Origin: Chryseobacterium gambrini | GTDB taxonomy: Bacteria; Bacteroidota; Bacteroidia; Flavobacteriales; Weeksellaceae | Assembly (NCBI RefSeq): GCF_900156825.1 | Contig: NZ_FTOV01000005.1 | Coordinates: forward strand, 248,001 to 312,000 | Length of the DNA stretch: 64,000 bases | Direction: 5' to 3' | In this document: piece after piece, positions 33,768-43,029 of the stretch | Numbering within the stretch: position 1 is the first letter of the stretch | How the letters are laid out: each line of letters begins with the position of its first letter | The notes under the pieces: model-generated | The model's input: only the letters and a program-made list of their open reading frames with translations | Database searches by the model: none | Told to the model about the DNA's origin: nothing | Program-made: the position numbers and the translations under genes

Positions 33768-36700
33768 ATGAATTTATCCTTTAAAACTCATTTAAAAAAT
33801 ACTTCTCTGGTGATCAGAGTAGCATTGTCTGCCGGAGTTCTCTACTCCTGCGCAACATATAACGTAAAAAAGGGTAAAAACTTATCTGAAATTAAAAATT
33901 CTGATATAAAATCTGCCACCGATTTTAAAATATTTCTCGTAGGCGATGCCGGAAATGCAGACGAAGCACAGGCTCAGAACACCCTGAATCTGTTAAAAAG
34001 CCAGCTTGAAAAAGCCGACAGCAATTCGATGCTGATCTTTTTGGGCGATAATATCTATCCTTCCGGAATGCCAAAAGAATCTGATAAAAATTATCCACTG
34101 GCAAAACAGAAACTGGAAGATCAATTATCCATTGTAAAAAACTTTAAAGGCAAAACACTCCTTATTCCGGGAAATCATGACTGGTACAACGGATTGGACG
34201 GCTTAAAAGCGCAGGAAGAACTCGTAAAAAATTATTTAAACGATAAAAAAGCATTCCTTCCTAAAAATTCATGCCCGATTGATGATATTAATCTTACCAA
34301 AGACATCAAACTGATTGTAATCGACACGGAGTGGGCTCTGGTCAACTGGAACAACTATCCGGGAATTAATAAAAACTGCGATATTAAAACGCGGGAAGAT
34401 CTTTTCACAGAGTTTAAAGATTTAATTAATAAAAATCAGGACAAAAGAATTATCGTTGCGCTACATCACCCGATTATCAGCACCGGAACTCATGCAGGAT
34501 ATACCTCTGCAAAATCTCATCTTTTTCCGCTGAAAAGTAAAATTCCGGCTCCGGGAGTTGCCAGTCTCATCAATGTGGTAAGAAGTTCATCGGGAGTAAG
34601 TCCTGAAGATCTCAACAACCAGCATTATGCAGATTTAGCCAACAGAATAAAAAGCATTGTTCAGGAAAAGGAAAACATCATTTTTGTTTCCGGGCACGAT
34701 CATAATTTACAGTATCACGAATTCAGAAACATCAGACAGATCGTAAGCGGTGCCGGTTCTAAAGTAGATCCTGCAACAATTGGCGAGAAAACAGATTTTT
34801 CTTACGGAGGAAGCGGTTTTGCGGTTTTGAATATCAGAAAAGATAAAAGCTCGGATGTAGAATATTTTTCAACAAAAAATAATACGCTGGAACAGCTTTC
34901 GCACATTCAGGTGATCGATCAGCCGAAAGAATTTGTTAATAATTACCCGAATTCTTTTCCTTCTGAGATAACCTCAACCATTTATCCTGAAAAATTAACG
35001 AAAAAAAGAAAATTTTATACGTGGCTTTGGGGAGAACATTACCGAAAATATTACGGAATGCCTATTGAAGCTCCGACTGCGAATATTTCAACGCTTGACG
35101 GTGGTTATACTCCTTTTCGTGAAGGCGGCGGAAACCAGTCTAACAGTTTAAGACTGAAAGCACAGGACGGACAGGAATTTGTGATGAGAGGCGTTAAAAA
35201 AAGCGCAGTCCGTTTTCTGAACAATATGGCTTTTAAGAAAAGTACATTCGGGAACGAGCTGAACAATACCTTTCCTGAGAAATTCCTCTTGGATTTTTAT
35301 ACAACCAACCATCCTTTTACGCCATTTGCGGTAGGAAATATGGCAGATAAGATTGATCTTTTCCACAGCAATCCACGATTGTTTTATATTCCTAAGCAAA
35401 AAGCTCTGGGAGAATACAATCTGAACTACGGGGACGAATTATACATGATCGAAGAACGTTTTTCTTCTGATCCGAAAACGCTGGCTTCGCTGGATAACGC
35501 AACAGATATTCTTTCCACAGATGATGTTCTGAAGAATTTCAATAAAAATTACAAATATTCCGTAGATAAAGAAACCTACATCAGAGCAAGAATTTTTGAT
35601 ATGCTAATCGGTGACTGGGACAGACATTCTGACCAATGGAAATGGGCGGAATATAAAGAAGGCGACAAAGTAGTCTACAAACCGATTGCCAAAGACAGAG
35701 ATCAGGCTTTCAGTAAATACGACGGAGCTGCTTTTAAAATCATTATGAATATTCCGGCAATCCGCCACATGAAAACCTTTAAAGATGATATTAAAAGTGT
35801 AAAATGGCTTGCTATGGAACCTTATCCTCTGGATTTGGTATTTCTAAAAGGTTCTACGCAGGAAGACTGGATTGCACAGGCGAAATACATACAGGAACAT
35901 TTATCGGATAAAGATATTGATGAAACCTTTGCCAATCTTCCGAAAGAAGTTCAGGATGAAACCATTGCAGATATTCAGCGAAAACTGAAACTGAGAAAGA
36001 CAAAATTAGCAACTTACGCTTCACAATATTATGAGGTACTGCAGGAAAAAGTTCCTCTTGCCGGAACGGTGAATCCTGATAAATTTGTGATTACAAAAAC
36101 GGCAAACACCGTTAATGTAAAGCAATATAAATTAGACAAAAACAAAGAAAATCCGGAACTGGTTTTCGAAAAAACATATGACGATTCCAAAACGAAGGAA
36201 CTCTGGATCTACGGACTGGAAGATGACGATATCTACGAAGTTTCCGGAGAGGGAAGACCTAAAATGAATATCCGTCTTATCGGAGGATACAATCACGATA
36301 CGTACAATGTTTCCAATGGAAGCAAAGTAAAGATCTACGATTTTAAATCGCAGAAAAATACGTACAATACAAACGGTGCGACAAAAAACATTTCCGACGA
36401 TTACGACATCAATACCTACAACTACAAACATCCGAAATACAATTTTGTTGCAGGATATCCGAATGCAGATTACAATCCGGATGACGGAGTGATTCTCGGT
36501 GCGTTGGTTAATTACACGGTCAACAATTTCATCCGCTCTCCTTTTACCCAAAAGCACAGCCTGAAAGTTAATTACTATACGGCAACCGGAGGTTTTAATG
36601 CCTATTATAAAGGAATTTTTAAAAAAGCCATCGGAAGCTGGGATTTTAATCTTGATGCAGGATTTACCACGCCGCGTTTCGCCGAAAATTTCTTCGGATT

Positions 36701-37484
36701 ATCCAATGAAAGTATCTATGATAAGGAAGCAGATGACAGAAGATTCAACAGGGCAAGAATTTCAAAGATCAATTTTGCACCTTCTGTTTCCAAGAAAAGT
36801 TGGTCGAATGTTTTCAACCAGTTTCAGTTGACTTTTGAAAATAATAAAGTACAGCGAAACGGCGACCGTTTTGTAGATCTTTCACCCGATGTAAGACCTG
36901 AAGTTTTCGATAATCAGCAGTTTGCAGGAGGAAATTATACCTTCAGCTATAAAAATCTGGATAACAACGCTTTCCCGACTATGGGAATGGAATTTAAAGT
37001 AAATGCAGACTGGAAAACCAATCTTGCCGATACCAAAAGAAATTTTCTGATCTTAAAAGGAACGCTTTCCATAGATCACAGGTTAGACAGCCGCGGAAAT
37101 TTTGTTTTTGCCAACTCCAGCAACGGAATGTGGATCAACAATAACAATTTTGATTTTTATCAGGCTGCAGCCATCGGCGGAAACAACGGAATGAGAGCTT
37201 TCAGAAACGACCGATTCTCAGGAAAATCCTATTTTACCAATAACTCGGAGATCCGTTGGGATTTTGGAAGGGTAAAAAACAATATTGTTCCGGCAAACAT
37301 GGGCGTTTTACTGGGATATGATGTCGGAAGAGTGTGGAATGACAATGAGGACTCTAAAAAATGGCATCAGTCTGTAGGCGCAGGATTCTGGCTGAGTATT
37401 GTAGAAATGTTCTCCGCAAGACTGAATTATTTCTACGGAAGCGACGGAGGAAGAATTTCCGGAGGTGTAGGAATGACGTTTTAA
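33768..37484 (+). CDS. Lipoprotein: metallophosphatase fused to outer-membrane beta-barrel
   Basis: The 1238-residue protein starts with a lipoprotein signal (lipobox SAGVLYSC, lipid-modified C28). Residues about 52-370 are a calcineurin-like phosphoesterase: GDAGN (D60), LGDNIYP (D94, N95), PGNHDWYNG (N136, H137, D138), ALHHPI and SGHDHN. A middle region of about 500 residues includes GDWDRHSDQWKW and KDRDQAFSKYDG. The last 350 residues are a beta-barrel of surface-antigen/BamA type, ending SDGGRISGGVGMTF. A phosphatase would thus be tethered to the cell surface or the periplasmic face of the outer membrane. The substrate is unknown. Confidence 0.85.
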   Translation: MNLSFKTHLKNTSLVIRVALSAGVLYSCATYNVKKGKNLSEIKNSDIKSATDFKIFLVGDAGNADEAQAQNTLNLLKSQLEKADSNSMLIFLGDNIYPSGMPKESDKNYPLAKQKLEDQLSIVKNFKGKTLLIPGNHDWYNGLDGLKAQEELVKNYLNDKKAFLPKNSCPIDDINLTKDIKLIVIDTEWALVNWNNYPGINKNCDIKTREDLFTEFKDLINKNQDKRIIVALHHPIISTGTHAGYTSAKSHLFPLKSKIPAPGVASLINVVRSSSGVSPEDLNNQHYADLANRIKSIVQEKENIIFVSGHDHNLQYHEFRNIRQIVSGAGSKVDPATIGEKTDFSYGGSGFAVLNIRKDKSSDVEYFSTKNNTLEQLSHIQVIDQPKEFVNNYPNSFPSEITSTIYPEKLTKKRKFYTWLWGEHYRKYYGMPIEAPTANISTLDGGYTPFREGGGNQSNSLRLKAQDGQEFVMRGVKKSAVRFLNNMAFKKSTFGNELNNTFPEKFLLDFYTTNHPFTPFAVGNMADKIDLFHSNPRLFYIPKQKALGEYNLNYGDELYMIEERFSSDPKTLASLDNATDILSTDDVLKNFNKNYKYSVDKETYIRARIFDMLIGDWDRHSDQWKWAEYKEGDKVVYKPIAKDRDQAFSKYDGAAFKIIMNIPAIRHMKTFKDDIKSVKWLAMEPYPLDLVFLKGSTQEDWIAQAKYIQEHLSDKDIDETFANLPKEVQDETIADIQRKLKLRKTKLATYASQYYEVLQEKVPLAGTVNPDKFVITKTANTVNVKQYKLDKNKENPELVFEKTYDDSKTKELWIYGLEDDDIYEVSGEGRPKMNIRLIGGYNHDTYNVSNGSKVKIYDFKSQKNTYNTNGATKNISDDYDINTYNYKHPKYNFVAGYPNADYNPDDGVILGALVNYTVNNFIRSPFTQKHSLKVNYYTATGGFNAYYKGIFKKAIGSWDFNLDAGFTTPRFAENFFGLSNESIYDKEADDRRFNRARISKINFAPSVSKKSWSNVFNQFQLTFENNKVQRNGDRFVDLSPDVRPEVFDNQQFAGGNYTFSYKNLDNNAFPTMGMEFKVNADWKTNLADTKRNFLILKGTLSIDHRLDSRGNFVFANSSNGMWINNNNFDFYQAAAIGGNNGMRAFRNDRFSGKSYFTNNSEIRWDFGRVKNNIVPANMGVLLGYDVGRVWNDNEDSKKWHQSVGAGFWLSIVEMFSARLNYFYGSDGGRISGGVGMTF

Positions 37485-37502
37485 AGTTATACAATTAAGA
37501 TA

Positions 37503-37531
37503 AAAATCCGCAGAAAGTTTCTGCGGATTTT
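37503..37531. terminator. Bidirectional terminator after the phosphatase-barrel gene
   Basis: A perfect 14-bp inverted repeat, AAAATCCGCAGAAA with its complement around one base, starts about 20 nt after the stop. It has A and T runs on both sides. Confidence 0.88.
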
Positions 37532-37577
37532 GTTATTAAAGTTTACAGTAAAATGCCAGAAAACTCTTTGGAGTTTT

Positions 37578-37820
37578 ATCTGTGTAGAAATCATATTAGA
37601 AGTAGGTTCAGCGTTGCGTAGGAACGCTATCTTTAGAACATTTATCGTATTACAGATATCAATCCTACGGATTGATTTATAAATTAATTCTTATTTCTAC
37701 ACAGATTCTGCTCCTAAAGGAGCAAAGATCTTTTACTTCATTATACTTCGACAGGCTCAGCAAGACATTCCTAATACTAACTGTTGTTTTATGATTGTGT
37801 CAGACTGAGCCTGTCGAAGT
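37578..37820. repeat. Compound hairpin repeat element
   Basis: An outer 14-bp inverted repeat (37578-37591 with 37693-37706) encloses two hairpins, AGCGTT/AACGCT (37610-37628) and ATCAATCC/GGATTGAT (37658-37676). A third hairpin, TGCTCCT/AGGAGCA, follows at 37709-37724. A further 16-bp perfect inverted repeat (37745-37760 with 37805-37820, core TTCGACAGGCTCAG) ends the element. No protein is encoded. It looks like a genome-wide repetitive element. Confidence 0.7.
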
Positions 37821-37932
37821 CTTTTTGATAAAAACAGACAATTAAAATATATTTTTCATTATTGAAAATACGTTGTTGAGAGCCTTTCAGCATGACATCA
37901 TTCTGCATGAGGTTTTATCTGTCTAAATTCAT

Positions 37933-38805
37933 TTATTTCAAACTAAATTGATACACATTTCCGCCTTCTTTCCCATCCTTTTCATCGGCGATAAGTAAAG
38001 TTTTATCATCAGCAAAAACAATGGCTTCTTTTTGAGAATTGTGGTTGAGTGAAACTTTTTCAATCTTGGTCTTGCTGAAATCATCTGCTGAAAAACCGGT
38101 GAGGATCTGGATATTTTTATGGTTCAGGAGAACAATTTTATCTTTCGTGCTGTTGATGGTTGCGGAAGTAATTGCCGCATCGCTGTATCCTCCGTCAAGT
38201 TTTAATTTCCCGATCAGTTTTGCTTCAAAATCTCCTGCTTTGTTAGGAACCTGAAAAACTAAAAAAGTGCCGTCGAAACCTTTGCTTCTGTTTTTGGTGA
38301 AAAGGTAGAAATTTCCATTCATCTCTACGAAAGCCTCACAATCGTATAGCCAGTTGGATTTCTTTGGCGGAAATTCCGTCTGTCCTTCATAGTGAAAAGT
38401 TGTGGTCTGGGTAACTTTTGTGGATTTTTGGGAGGCATCTTTTAAATCAACTTTTAAAATCGATAAATTCTGCCTGTCATTATCATTATTTCCAAAGTCG
38501 CCGATGTAGATATTTCCGGCTGCATCTTTGGTAATATCTTCCCAGTCGTGGTTTTCTGCATTTTCTACCAGAACATCACTCGTAAGGTTTCCTTTTCGGT
38601 CTACTCCGTAAATAACGTTTTTATTTCCCTGATCTTCAATTGCCCAGATTGTATTGCTATCCTGAGACAAAGTAATACCGGAAACTTCCTTTAGTTTTTT
38701 AGGCAAAGAAAATTCAACCTTCAGATCATCGGTTTTGGGAGCTTCCTGAGCTTTGGGATTACAGCTCAACAGTAAAAATGACGATAAAACGACGATGCGC
38801 AACAT
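37933..38805 (-). CDS. Lipoprotein, beta-propeller-like, unknown function
   Basis: The 290-residue product has a lipoprotein signal with C15 in LLLSCNPK. The mature part has repeated four-strand blades such as EVSGITLSQDSNTIWAIED, NIYIGDFGNNDNDRQNLSI and KEAIVFADDKTLLIADEKDG, like SdiA-regulated or SMP-30-type propellers. Catalytic residues are not identifiable. It lies 2 nt after the stop of the FUSC gene, so mazG, the FUSC gene and this gene form an operon. Confidence 0.75.
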   Translation of the reverse strand: MLRIVVLSSFLLLSCNPKAQEAPKTDDLKVEFSLPKKLKEVSGITLSQDSNTIWAIEDQGNKNVIYGVDRKGNLTSDVLVENAENHDWEDITKDAAGNIYIGDFGNNDNDRQNLSILKVDLKDASQKSTKVTQTTTFHYEGQTEFPPKKSNWLYDCEAFVEMNGNFYLFTKNRSKGFDGTFLVFQVPNKAGDFEAKLIGKLKLDGGYSDAAITSATINSTKDKIVLLNHKNIQILTGFSADDFSKTKIEKVSLNHNSQKEAIVFADDKTLLIADEKDGKEGGNVYQFSLK

Positions 38806-38807
38806 AT

Positions 38808-39887
38808 TTATTTTTTTAATTTTTTAAACTGAAAATAAGAGAACCTTATATTTTTCTCTAATTTATTAATAATCTGCTGATGATGGAGGAAAAATCCTGC
38901 CGCCAAACCAATAAGACTTCCGATAATGGTATCCAATAATCTTGCCTTCATTAAAATTTCCACATCATGATGAATTTCACTTGCTGTTTCCGCCAGAAGA
39001 ATCGTTAAAGGCGTGATGAAAACCACTGCAAAACCGTAGTTTCTTACAATTAACAATTCAATAATAAACTGTAAAACGGTGATGATAACAATCATGACGA
39101 TCTTTTCGGGATTAAACAAAAGAATCACCCATGCCAAACCAATTCCAATGAAAGTTCCCAGAATTCTGTGCATATTTCTCTGTCGGACGTGTTCAAAATT
39201 CCTGCCCTGCATAATGGCGACTGCTGCAATGGAAATCCAGTAAGTGTTTTTAAATTCCAGAAGATGACCGATGATTAAAGTAAGCGCCATAAAAAACCCG
39301 ATGATGGTACTTTCTACAAATTTTGTATATCTTCTTTTGTTGAAACTTCTTCTCGGTACGGTTAGCACTTTGCTTTTTTCAATAAAAACGGAGTACAGAA
39401 AAGCAAAGGAACAGGAAAGTATCGCTCCCATTGCAACCAGTCCTACTCTTGTGGGGATCATTTCCAGATCAAACTTATAGGTACTCGCCATTGCTGCGAC
39501 CATAATGAAGAAAAAATTTCCCGGTGGCGGAATTTTAAAATACGAAGAAATAAAATGCGCCAGAAAAGAAATAACGGCAACCGACAGCGCGGCAAAATAA
39601 ATATTAAACCCGAAAAAAGAACTTACCGTAAAAGAGAAAACAATTCCGAAAGCACAGATCGCGAGATGAATCATTCTCTGTGTAATCGGCGCAGAAGTAA
39701 AATATAAAATCGTTAAAGCGCCCAAACTCGAAAGCGCGCCGTAATTCGGTTTTCCTAAAAAATATCCGATAAAAAGGCAGCTTCCGATGCACAGCGCGGC
39801 AAGAAAAGGAAAATGCCATTTCCTTTCCGTCTGCTTAAACTCCAAGAGATACTGAAATCTTTTCTGCGTCGGGTTCTGTACCTTCAT
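38808..39887 (-). CDS. FUSC family membrane protein
   Basis: The 359-residue protein has two blocks of about five transmembrane helices joined by a basic loop (VLTVPRRSFNKRRYTKF), the FUSC/aromatic acid exporter layout. The second block contains MQGRNFEHVRQRNMHRILGTFIGIGLAW, a family signature with RxxHRxxGT. The family exports aromatic acids or siderophore-like compounds; the substrate here is unknown. The gene starts immediately after the mazG stop (no gap), so translational coupling is likely. Confidence 0.85.
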   Translation of the reverse strand: MKVQNPTQKRFQYLLEFKQTERKWHFPFLAALCIGSCLFIGYFLGKPNYGALSSLGALTILYFTSAPITQRMIHLAICAFGIVFSFTVSSFFGFNIYFAALSVAVISFLAHFISSYFKIPPPGNFFFIMVAAMASTYKFDLEMIPTRVGLVAMGAILSCSFAFLYSVFIEKSKVLTVPRRSFNKRRYTKFVESTIIGFFMALTLIIGHLLEFKNTYWISIAAVAIMQGRNFEHVRQRNMHRILGTFIGIGLAWVILLFNPEKIVMIVIITVLQFIIELLIVRNYGFAVVFITPLTILLAETASEIHHDVEILMKARLLDTIIGSLIGLAAGFFLHHQQIINKLEKNIRFSYFQFKKLKK

Positions 39888-40655
39888 TTACTGTAAACGT
39901 TTAGCTTTTTCCCACAATACATCCATTTCTTCCAGAGAAAGATCGGCAAGATTCAGATTCTGTTCTGAAGCTAAATTTTCCATTTTCTGAAATCTTGAAA
40001 TGAATTTAAGATTAGTTCTTTCGAGTGCAGAATCGGGATTGATTCCTGAAATTCGGGCATAATTGATTAATGAGAAAAATACATCACCCAATTCCTGCTC
40101 TTTTTTATCCAGATCTGTTTCCGCATGAAATTCCTGAATTTCTTCATCCACTTTTTTCCACGCATCTTCAGCATCATGAAATTCGAAACCGATTCCTTTT
40201 ACCTTATCCTGAATTCTGTAGGCTTTTACAAGACTCGGCAGACTTTTCGGAACGCCGCCCAGAATAGATTTGTTTCCTTCCTTCAGTTTAAGTTTTTCCC
40301 AGTTCTGTTTTACTTCCTCTTCGTCTTTCACTTCCGTGTCTCCGTAAATGTGAGGATGGCGGAAAATTAATTTTTCGTTCAAAGAATTAATGACATCCGC
40401 AATATCGAAACTGCCTTTCTCAGAGCCTATTTTGGCATAAAAAACCAGATGAAGCAGTACATCTCCCAACTCCTTTTTTATTTCGTGCAGATCATTCTGC
40501 AAAATGGCATCCGAAAGTTCGTAGGTTTCTTCCAGCGTTAAATGGCGGAGCGATTCCAGCGTCTGCTTCTGATCCCAAGGACATTTTTCGCGCAGATCGT
40601 CCATAATGTCTAATAATCTTCCGAAAGCTTCCAGTTTTTCCTGTTTGGTATTCAT
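39888..40655 (-). CDS. mazG: Nucleoside triphosphate pyrophosphohydrolase MazG
   Basis: The 255-residue protein has two MazG repeats. The first shows CPWDQKQTLESLRHLTLEETYEL, then KKELGDVLLHLVFYAKI; the second has KVDEEIQEF and KEQELGDVFFSLINYARI. The EExxE and ExxD residues bind magnesium. The enzyme hydrolyses NTPs to NMPs and pyrophosphate and cleans the nucleotide pool. It is first in a three-gene unit. Confidence 0.93.
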   Translation of the reverse strand: MNTKQEKLEAFGRLLDIMDDLREKCPWDQKQTLESLRHLTLEETYELSDAILQNDLHEIKKELGDVLLHLVFYAKIGSEKGSFDIADVINSLNEKLIFRHPHIYGDTEVKDEEEVKQNWEKLKLKEGNKSILGGVPKSLPSLVKAYRIQDKVKGIGFEFHDAEDAWKKVDEEIQEFHAETDLDKKEQELGDVFFSLINYARISGINPDSALERTNLKFISRFQKMENLASEQNLNLADLSLEEMDVLWEKAKRLQ

Positions 40656-41059
40656 ACGTTTGAGAATTCAAGTCTTACAAATTTACGTGAAATCTTTGTG
40701 AAAGTTCTTTTGTCCTGAAATAAATGAGGGTTGTCGTTGGCTTCGGCTCCGCTCAGCCAACGGTGTTGCTCATTCCTTTGTGATTCTTGGTTTTATTCTA
40801 CAGACCATCATAGTTGGCTTCGGCTCCGCTCAGCCAACGGTGTTGCTCGTTCCTTTGTGATTTTGAGTTTATTTTACAGACCATCATAGTTGGCTGAGCG
40901 AAGTCGAAGCCAACAGTTTTGCTCATCCCATTATGATTCTTGGTTTTATTCTACAAACCATCATGGTTGGCTGAGCGAAGTCGAAGCCAACGTTGCGGTT
41001 TCATTACATTCTGCGGTTGGCTTCGGCTCCGCTCAGCAACCGATTACGCTCAGCCAACC
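40656..41059. repeat. Array of five palindromic REP-like units
   Basis: Five 25-26-bp units lie at 40736-40761, 40813-40838, 40889-40914, 40966-40991 and 41016-41040, plus a half unit at 41048-41058. Each begins GTTGGCT and ends AGCCAAC (or CAAC in unit 5). Units 1, 2 and 5 read TTCGGCTCCGCTCAG in the middle; units 3 and 4 carry the reverse-complement type (GAGCGAAGTCGAAG). The first four are spaced about 77 bp apart, and the intervening words (GTGATTCTTGGTTTTATTCT, ACCATCAT) are also repeated. This is a REP/BIME-like array, not CRISPR. Confidence 0.85.
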
Positions 41060-41593
41060 TTATCCCTTCATCTTTTTATGGCAATTTCCCACAATCAGCG
41101 GGGCGGCTTCCAGTAATTTTATGAGCTGGAAGTAGGGAATGATGATCTTCTTTTCCGTTTCACAACTGAAATTTCCCAACGAGAAGTAGGCTGTTGCCGA
41201 CAGAAAATCATCAAAATCCTGCAAAGTGCAGACTTTAAAAGCGTTCTGAAATACGCGTAGCGGATTCCGGTATTCTTTTTCTGAAAGGCTCATTGTTGTT
41301 TTGGGAAAACTGATTTCCGTTGAGTTTTTAAACTTCCCTTTTTTACCTTTTTTCGCGATGTGATGAGCAACGAGAATGAATGACCGTAACGATTGGTACA
41401 AATAGAAAATTTCGGCGGGTTCTTTTGCAATTCGGGTGTTTTTCTGTACTGAAGATTGAACCATTTCATTTAGGGTTTCTTTTGTTGCAGCAGGATCATT
41501 GAACTGGAAAAAGGTTTCCAGTAAATTTATGGCGGTATGTTTTCTCGTTCCTGACCAGAATTTGGCTTCGAAATCTGTTTTTTTCTTTTTCAT
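41060..41593 (-). CDS. Protein of unknown function
   Basis: The 177-residue protein is basic and mostly helical, with no signal peptide. Segments are TRKHTAINLLETFFQF, PAEIFYLYQSLRSFILVAHH and EKKIIIPYFQLIKLLEAAPL. No family was recognised. Its 3' end abuts the REP array, and its upstream side is a long repeat-rich gap. Codon pattern and protein-like composition support a real gene, but it may be poorly conserved. Confidence 0.6.
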   Translation of the reverse strand: MKKKKTDFEAKFWSGTRKHTAINLLETFFQFNDPAATKETLNEMVQSSVQKNTRIAKEPAEIFYLYQSLRSFILVAHHIAKKGKKGKFKNSTEISFPKTTMSLSEKEYRNPLRVFQNAFKVCTLQDFDDFLSATAYFSLGNFSCETEKKIIIPYFQLIKLLEAAPLIVGNCHKKMKG

Positions 41594-41979
41594 GAGTCTG
41601 TTTTTGGGTTATCGTTTTTTATGAATTTCAACAGGTTGGTTTTTAATAGGTTGGTTTTTCGCAAAGGCGCAAAGTTGTTTTAAAATAGTATGCTTTAAGA
41701 CGCAAGGATTTTATCTGCGATAAAATTTATCATCAACATTATAAAAGAAAATCTTTGATTTTCTCTTTGCGTCTTAAAAGAATAGGACTTTTATCAAATC
41801 TTGCGCCTTAGCGTTTTTCCAATATTTATATAGATTCTTATTCTTATTCTTATTCTTAAATTTAAACATCATCCTTTATCGAAAATCTTTGATTTTCTTG
41901 CGCCTTAAAGATTTGATATGAATAAAAAAACTTTGCGCCTTCGCGTTTTCCAACAAGAATATTTTTATTTATAAAAAGC
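41594..41979. repeat. Repeat-rich intergenic region
   Basis: The stretch contains several variants of words such as GCAAAGGCGCAAAG, TTTGCGTCTTAA, TTGCGCCTTAGCG and TTTGCGCCTTCGCG. It has two copies of AAAATCTTTGATTTT (41749-41763 and 41882-41896) and a TTATTC hexamer repeated about four times near 41840-41862. No gene is visible. Confidence 0.65.
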
Positions 41980-42339
41980 TTAAACAAGCCCTTTAAAAAA
42001 TTCTAAAATCAGTTTATTCTGATGACAAAAGTTTGCCAAATGGAACAACAGCGCTTCCCGATCTTTGGCAGAGAAACCTTCTGCATTTTTTAAATTCCTT
42101 TCGGGATGAAAATAATTTGGAAAATTAAAAGAAAGCCAGTACTTTTAAGGGTGATTTTTAGCGTACTTCGGCTTTCCTTTAGGCGTAAAGGAATTTCGAA
42201 GGGTAAAGGTTTTTGGATAAAACTGTACTCCGACTTCCTGCGTTTGCGGGCAGTCTCGGTGTAGCGCTGTTGTTGGTTTTGCAGCAGAACTCCGTTTATT
42301 CGGGAGGTGCTGAAAACAGCAGGGTTGAGATCTTCTTAT
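41980..42339 (-). pseudogene. Degraded or repeat-derived open frame upstream of XRE gene
   Basis: On the minus strand one frame stays open for about 118 codons from 42339 to 41980, except for a single TAA at 42145-42147, and it has no start codon. It reads protein-like: HRDCPQTQEVGVQFYPKTF, then PKGKPKYAKNHP, stop, then FPNYFHPERNLKNAEGFSA and FHLANFCHQNKLILEF. A short piece KWGLWIGFSYKFSKYTDDE in another frame upstream looks like the end of a beta-barrel. This may be the remains of one or more genes, or a conserved repeat that is open by chance. Confidence 0.45.
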
Positions 42340-42533
42340 TCATCATCTGTGTATTTTGAAAATTTGTAACTGAAACCTATCCAAAGACCCCATTTTTACC
42401 GACGAAAAAGTGCTGAACTTTTTGTTGTCGGCTTGGAATGCGTCTTTTCAATTAGGCTTTTGAGGCTTTTGCTAATTCGCTGATACAAATATAAAAAAAA
42501 TAATTTATACCACACTATAGTAGGGTAAAAAAA

Positions 42534-42875
42534 ATGGAAAAAATATTTACATTTGAGACTTATCAATTTGATTTTGCTTTTATTGAACATGTAAAGACAT
42601 TAAGAATATCAAAAGGTTGGTCTCAAGAAACACTTAGCATCGAGATGGGAGTTGCTAAAAAATTTATAGGAAATGTTGAATCTTATAAGCAACATCAAAA
42701 ATACTCTACCCGCCATATTACGTTACTGGCAAAAGCATTCGGCTACAAAAATATTTCCGAACTCATGGACTTTCCACAACACGACCGAATTAAAGTAACC
42801 GTGAAGCAGGTTTACAACGAAAGCGGAACAAAGGTGATGGAAAGTAAAGTGGTGGGAATTGAGGGGATTGAATAA
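42534..42875 (+). CDS. XRE-family helix-turn-helix regulator
   Basis: The 113-residue protein has a Cro/C1-type HTH at about 20-75: FIEHVKTLRISKGWSQETLS, then MGVAKKFIGNVESYKQ as recognition part, and HITLLAKAFGY. A short C-terminal tail (RIKVTVKQVYNESG) may mediate dimerisation or ligand binding. It stands before the Roco gene, which is convergent with it. Neighbouring sequence upstream is degraded or repetitive. Its targets are unknown. Confidence 0.85.
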   Translation: MEKIFTFETYQFDFAFIEHVKTLRISKGWSQETLSIEMGVAKKFIGNVESYKQHQKYSTRHITLLAKAFGYKNISELMDFPQHDRIKVTVKQVYNESGTKVMESKVVGIEGIE

Positions 42876-42876
42876 A

Positions 42877-42903
42877 AAAACTCCTGAGTTTTCAGGAGTT
42901 TTT
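42877..42903. terminator. Terminator after the XRE gene
   Basis: AAAACTCCTGA (42877-42887) pairs with TCAGGAGTTTT (42892-42902) around a 4-nt loop. It is symmetric and can act on both strands. Confidence 0.88.
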
Positions 42904-43029
42904 GGTTGGTATATAAAATCGTTTAATATTCAGTTTTAAGCACTTTCCTTTTCTGACATATATTTACAATTTAATTTATTCAATATCACTTTTTATATGT
43001 ATCAGATACATATTCTTGCTTAATAATTA

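Noticed and set aside
40736..41058. CRISPR array
   Set aside because: The units are palindromic, occur in both orientations, the linkers are themselves repeated, and no cas gene is near.
40890..41135. An 81-codon open frame across the REP array
   Set aside because: It is made almost wholly of the palindromic repeat units and overlaps the 3' end of a gene on the other strand.
42396..42590. A 64-codon minus-strand frame overlapping the XRE start
   Set aside because: It overlaps the start of the XRE gene on the other strand, and its 3' half runs into the degraded region.
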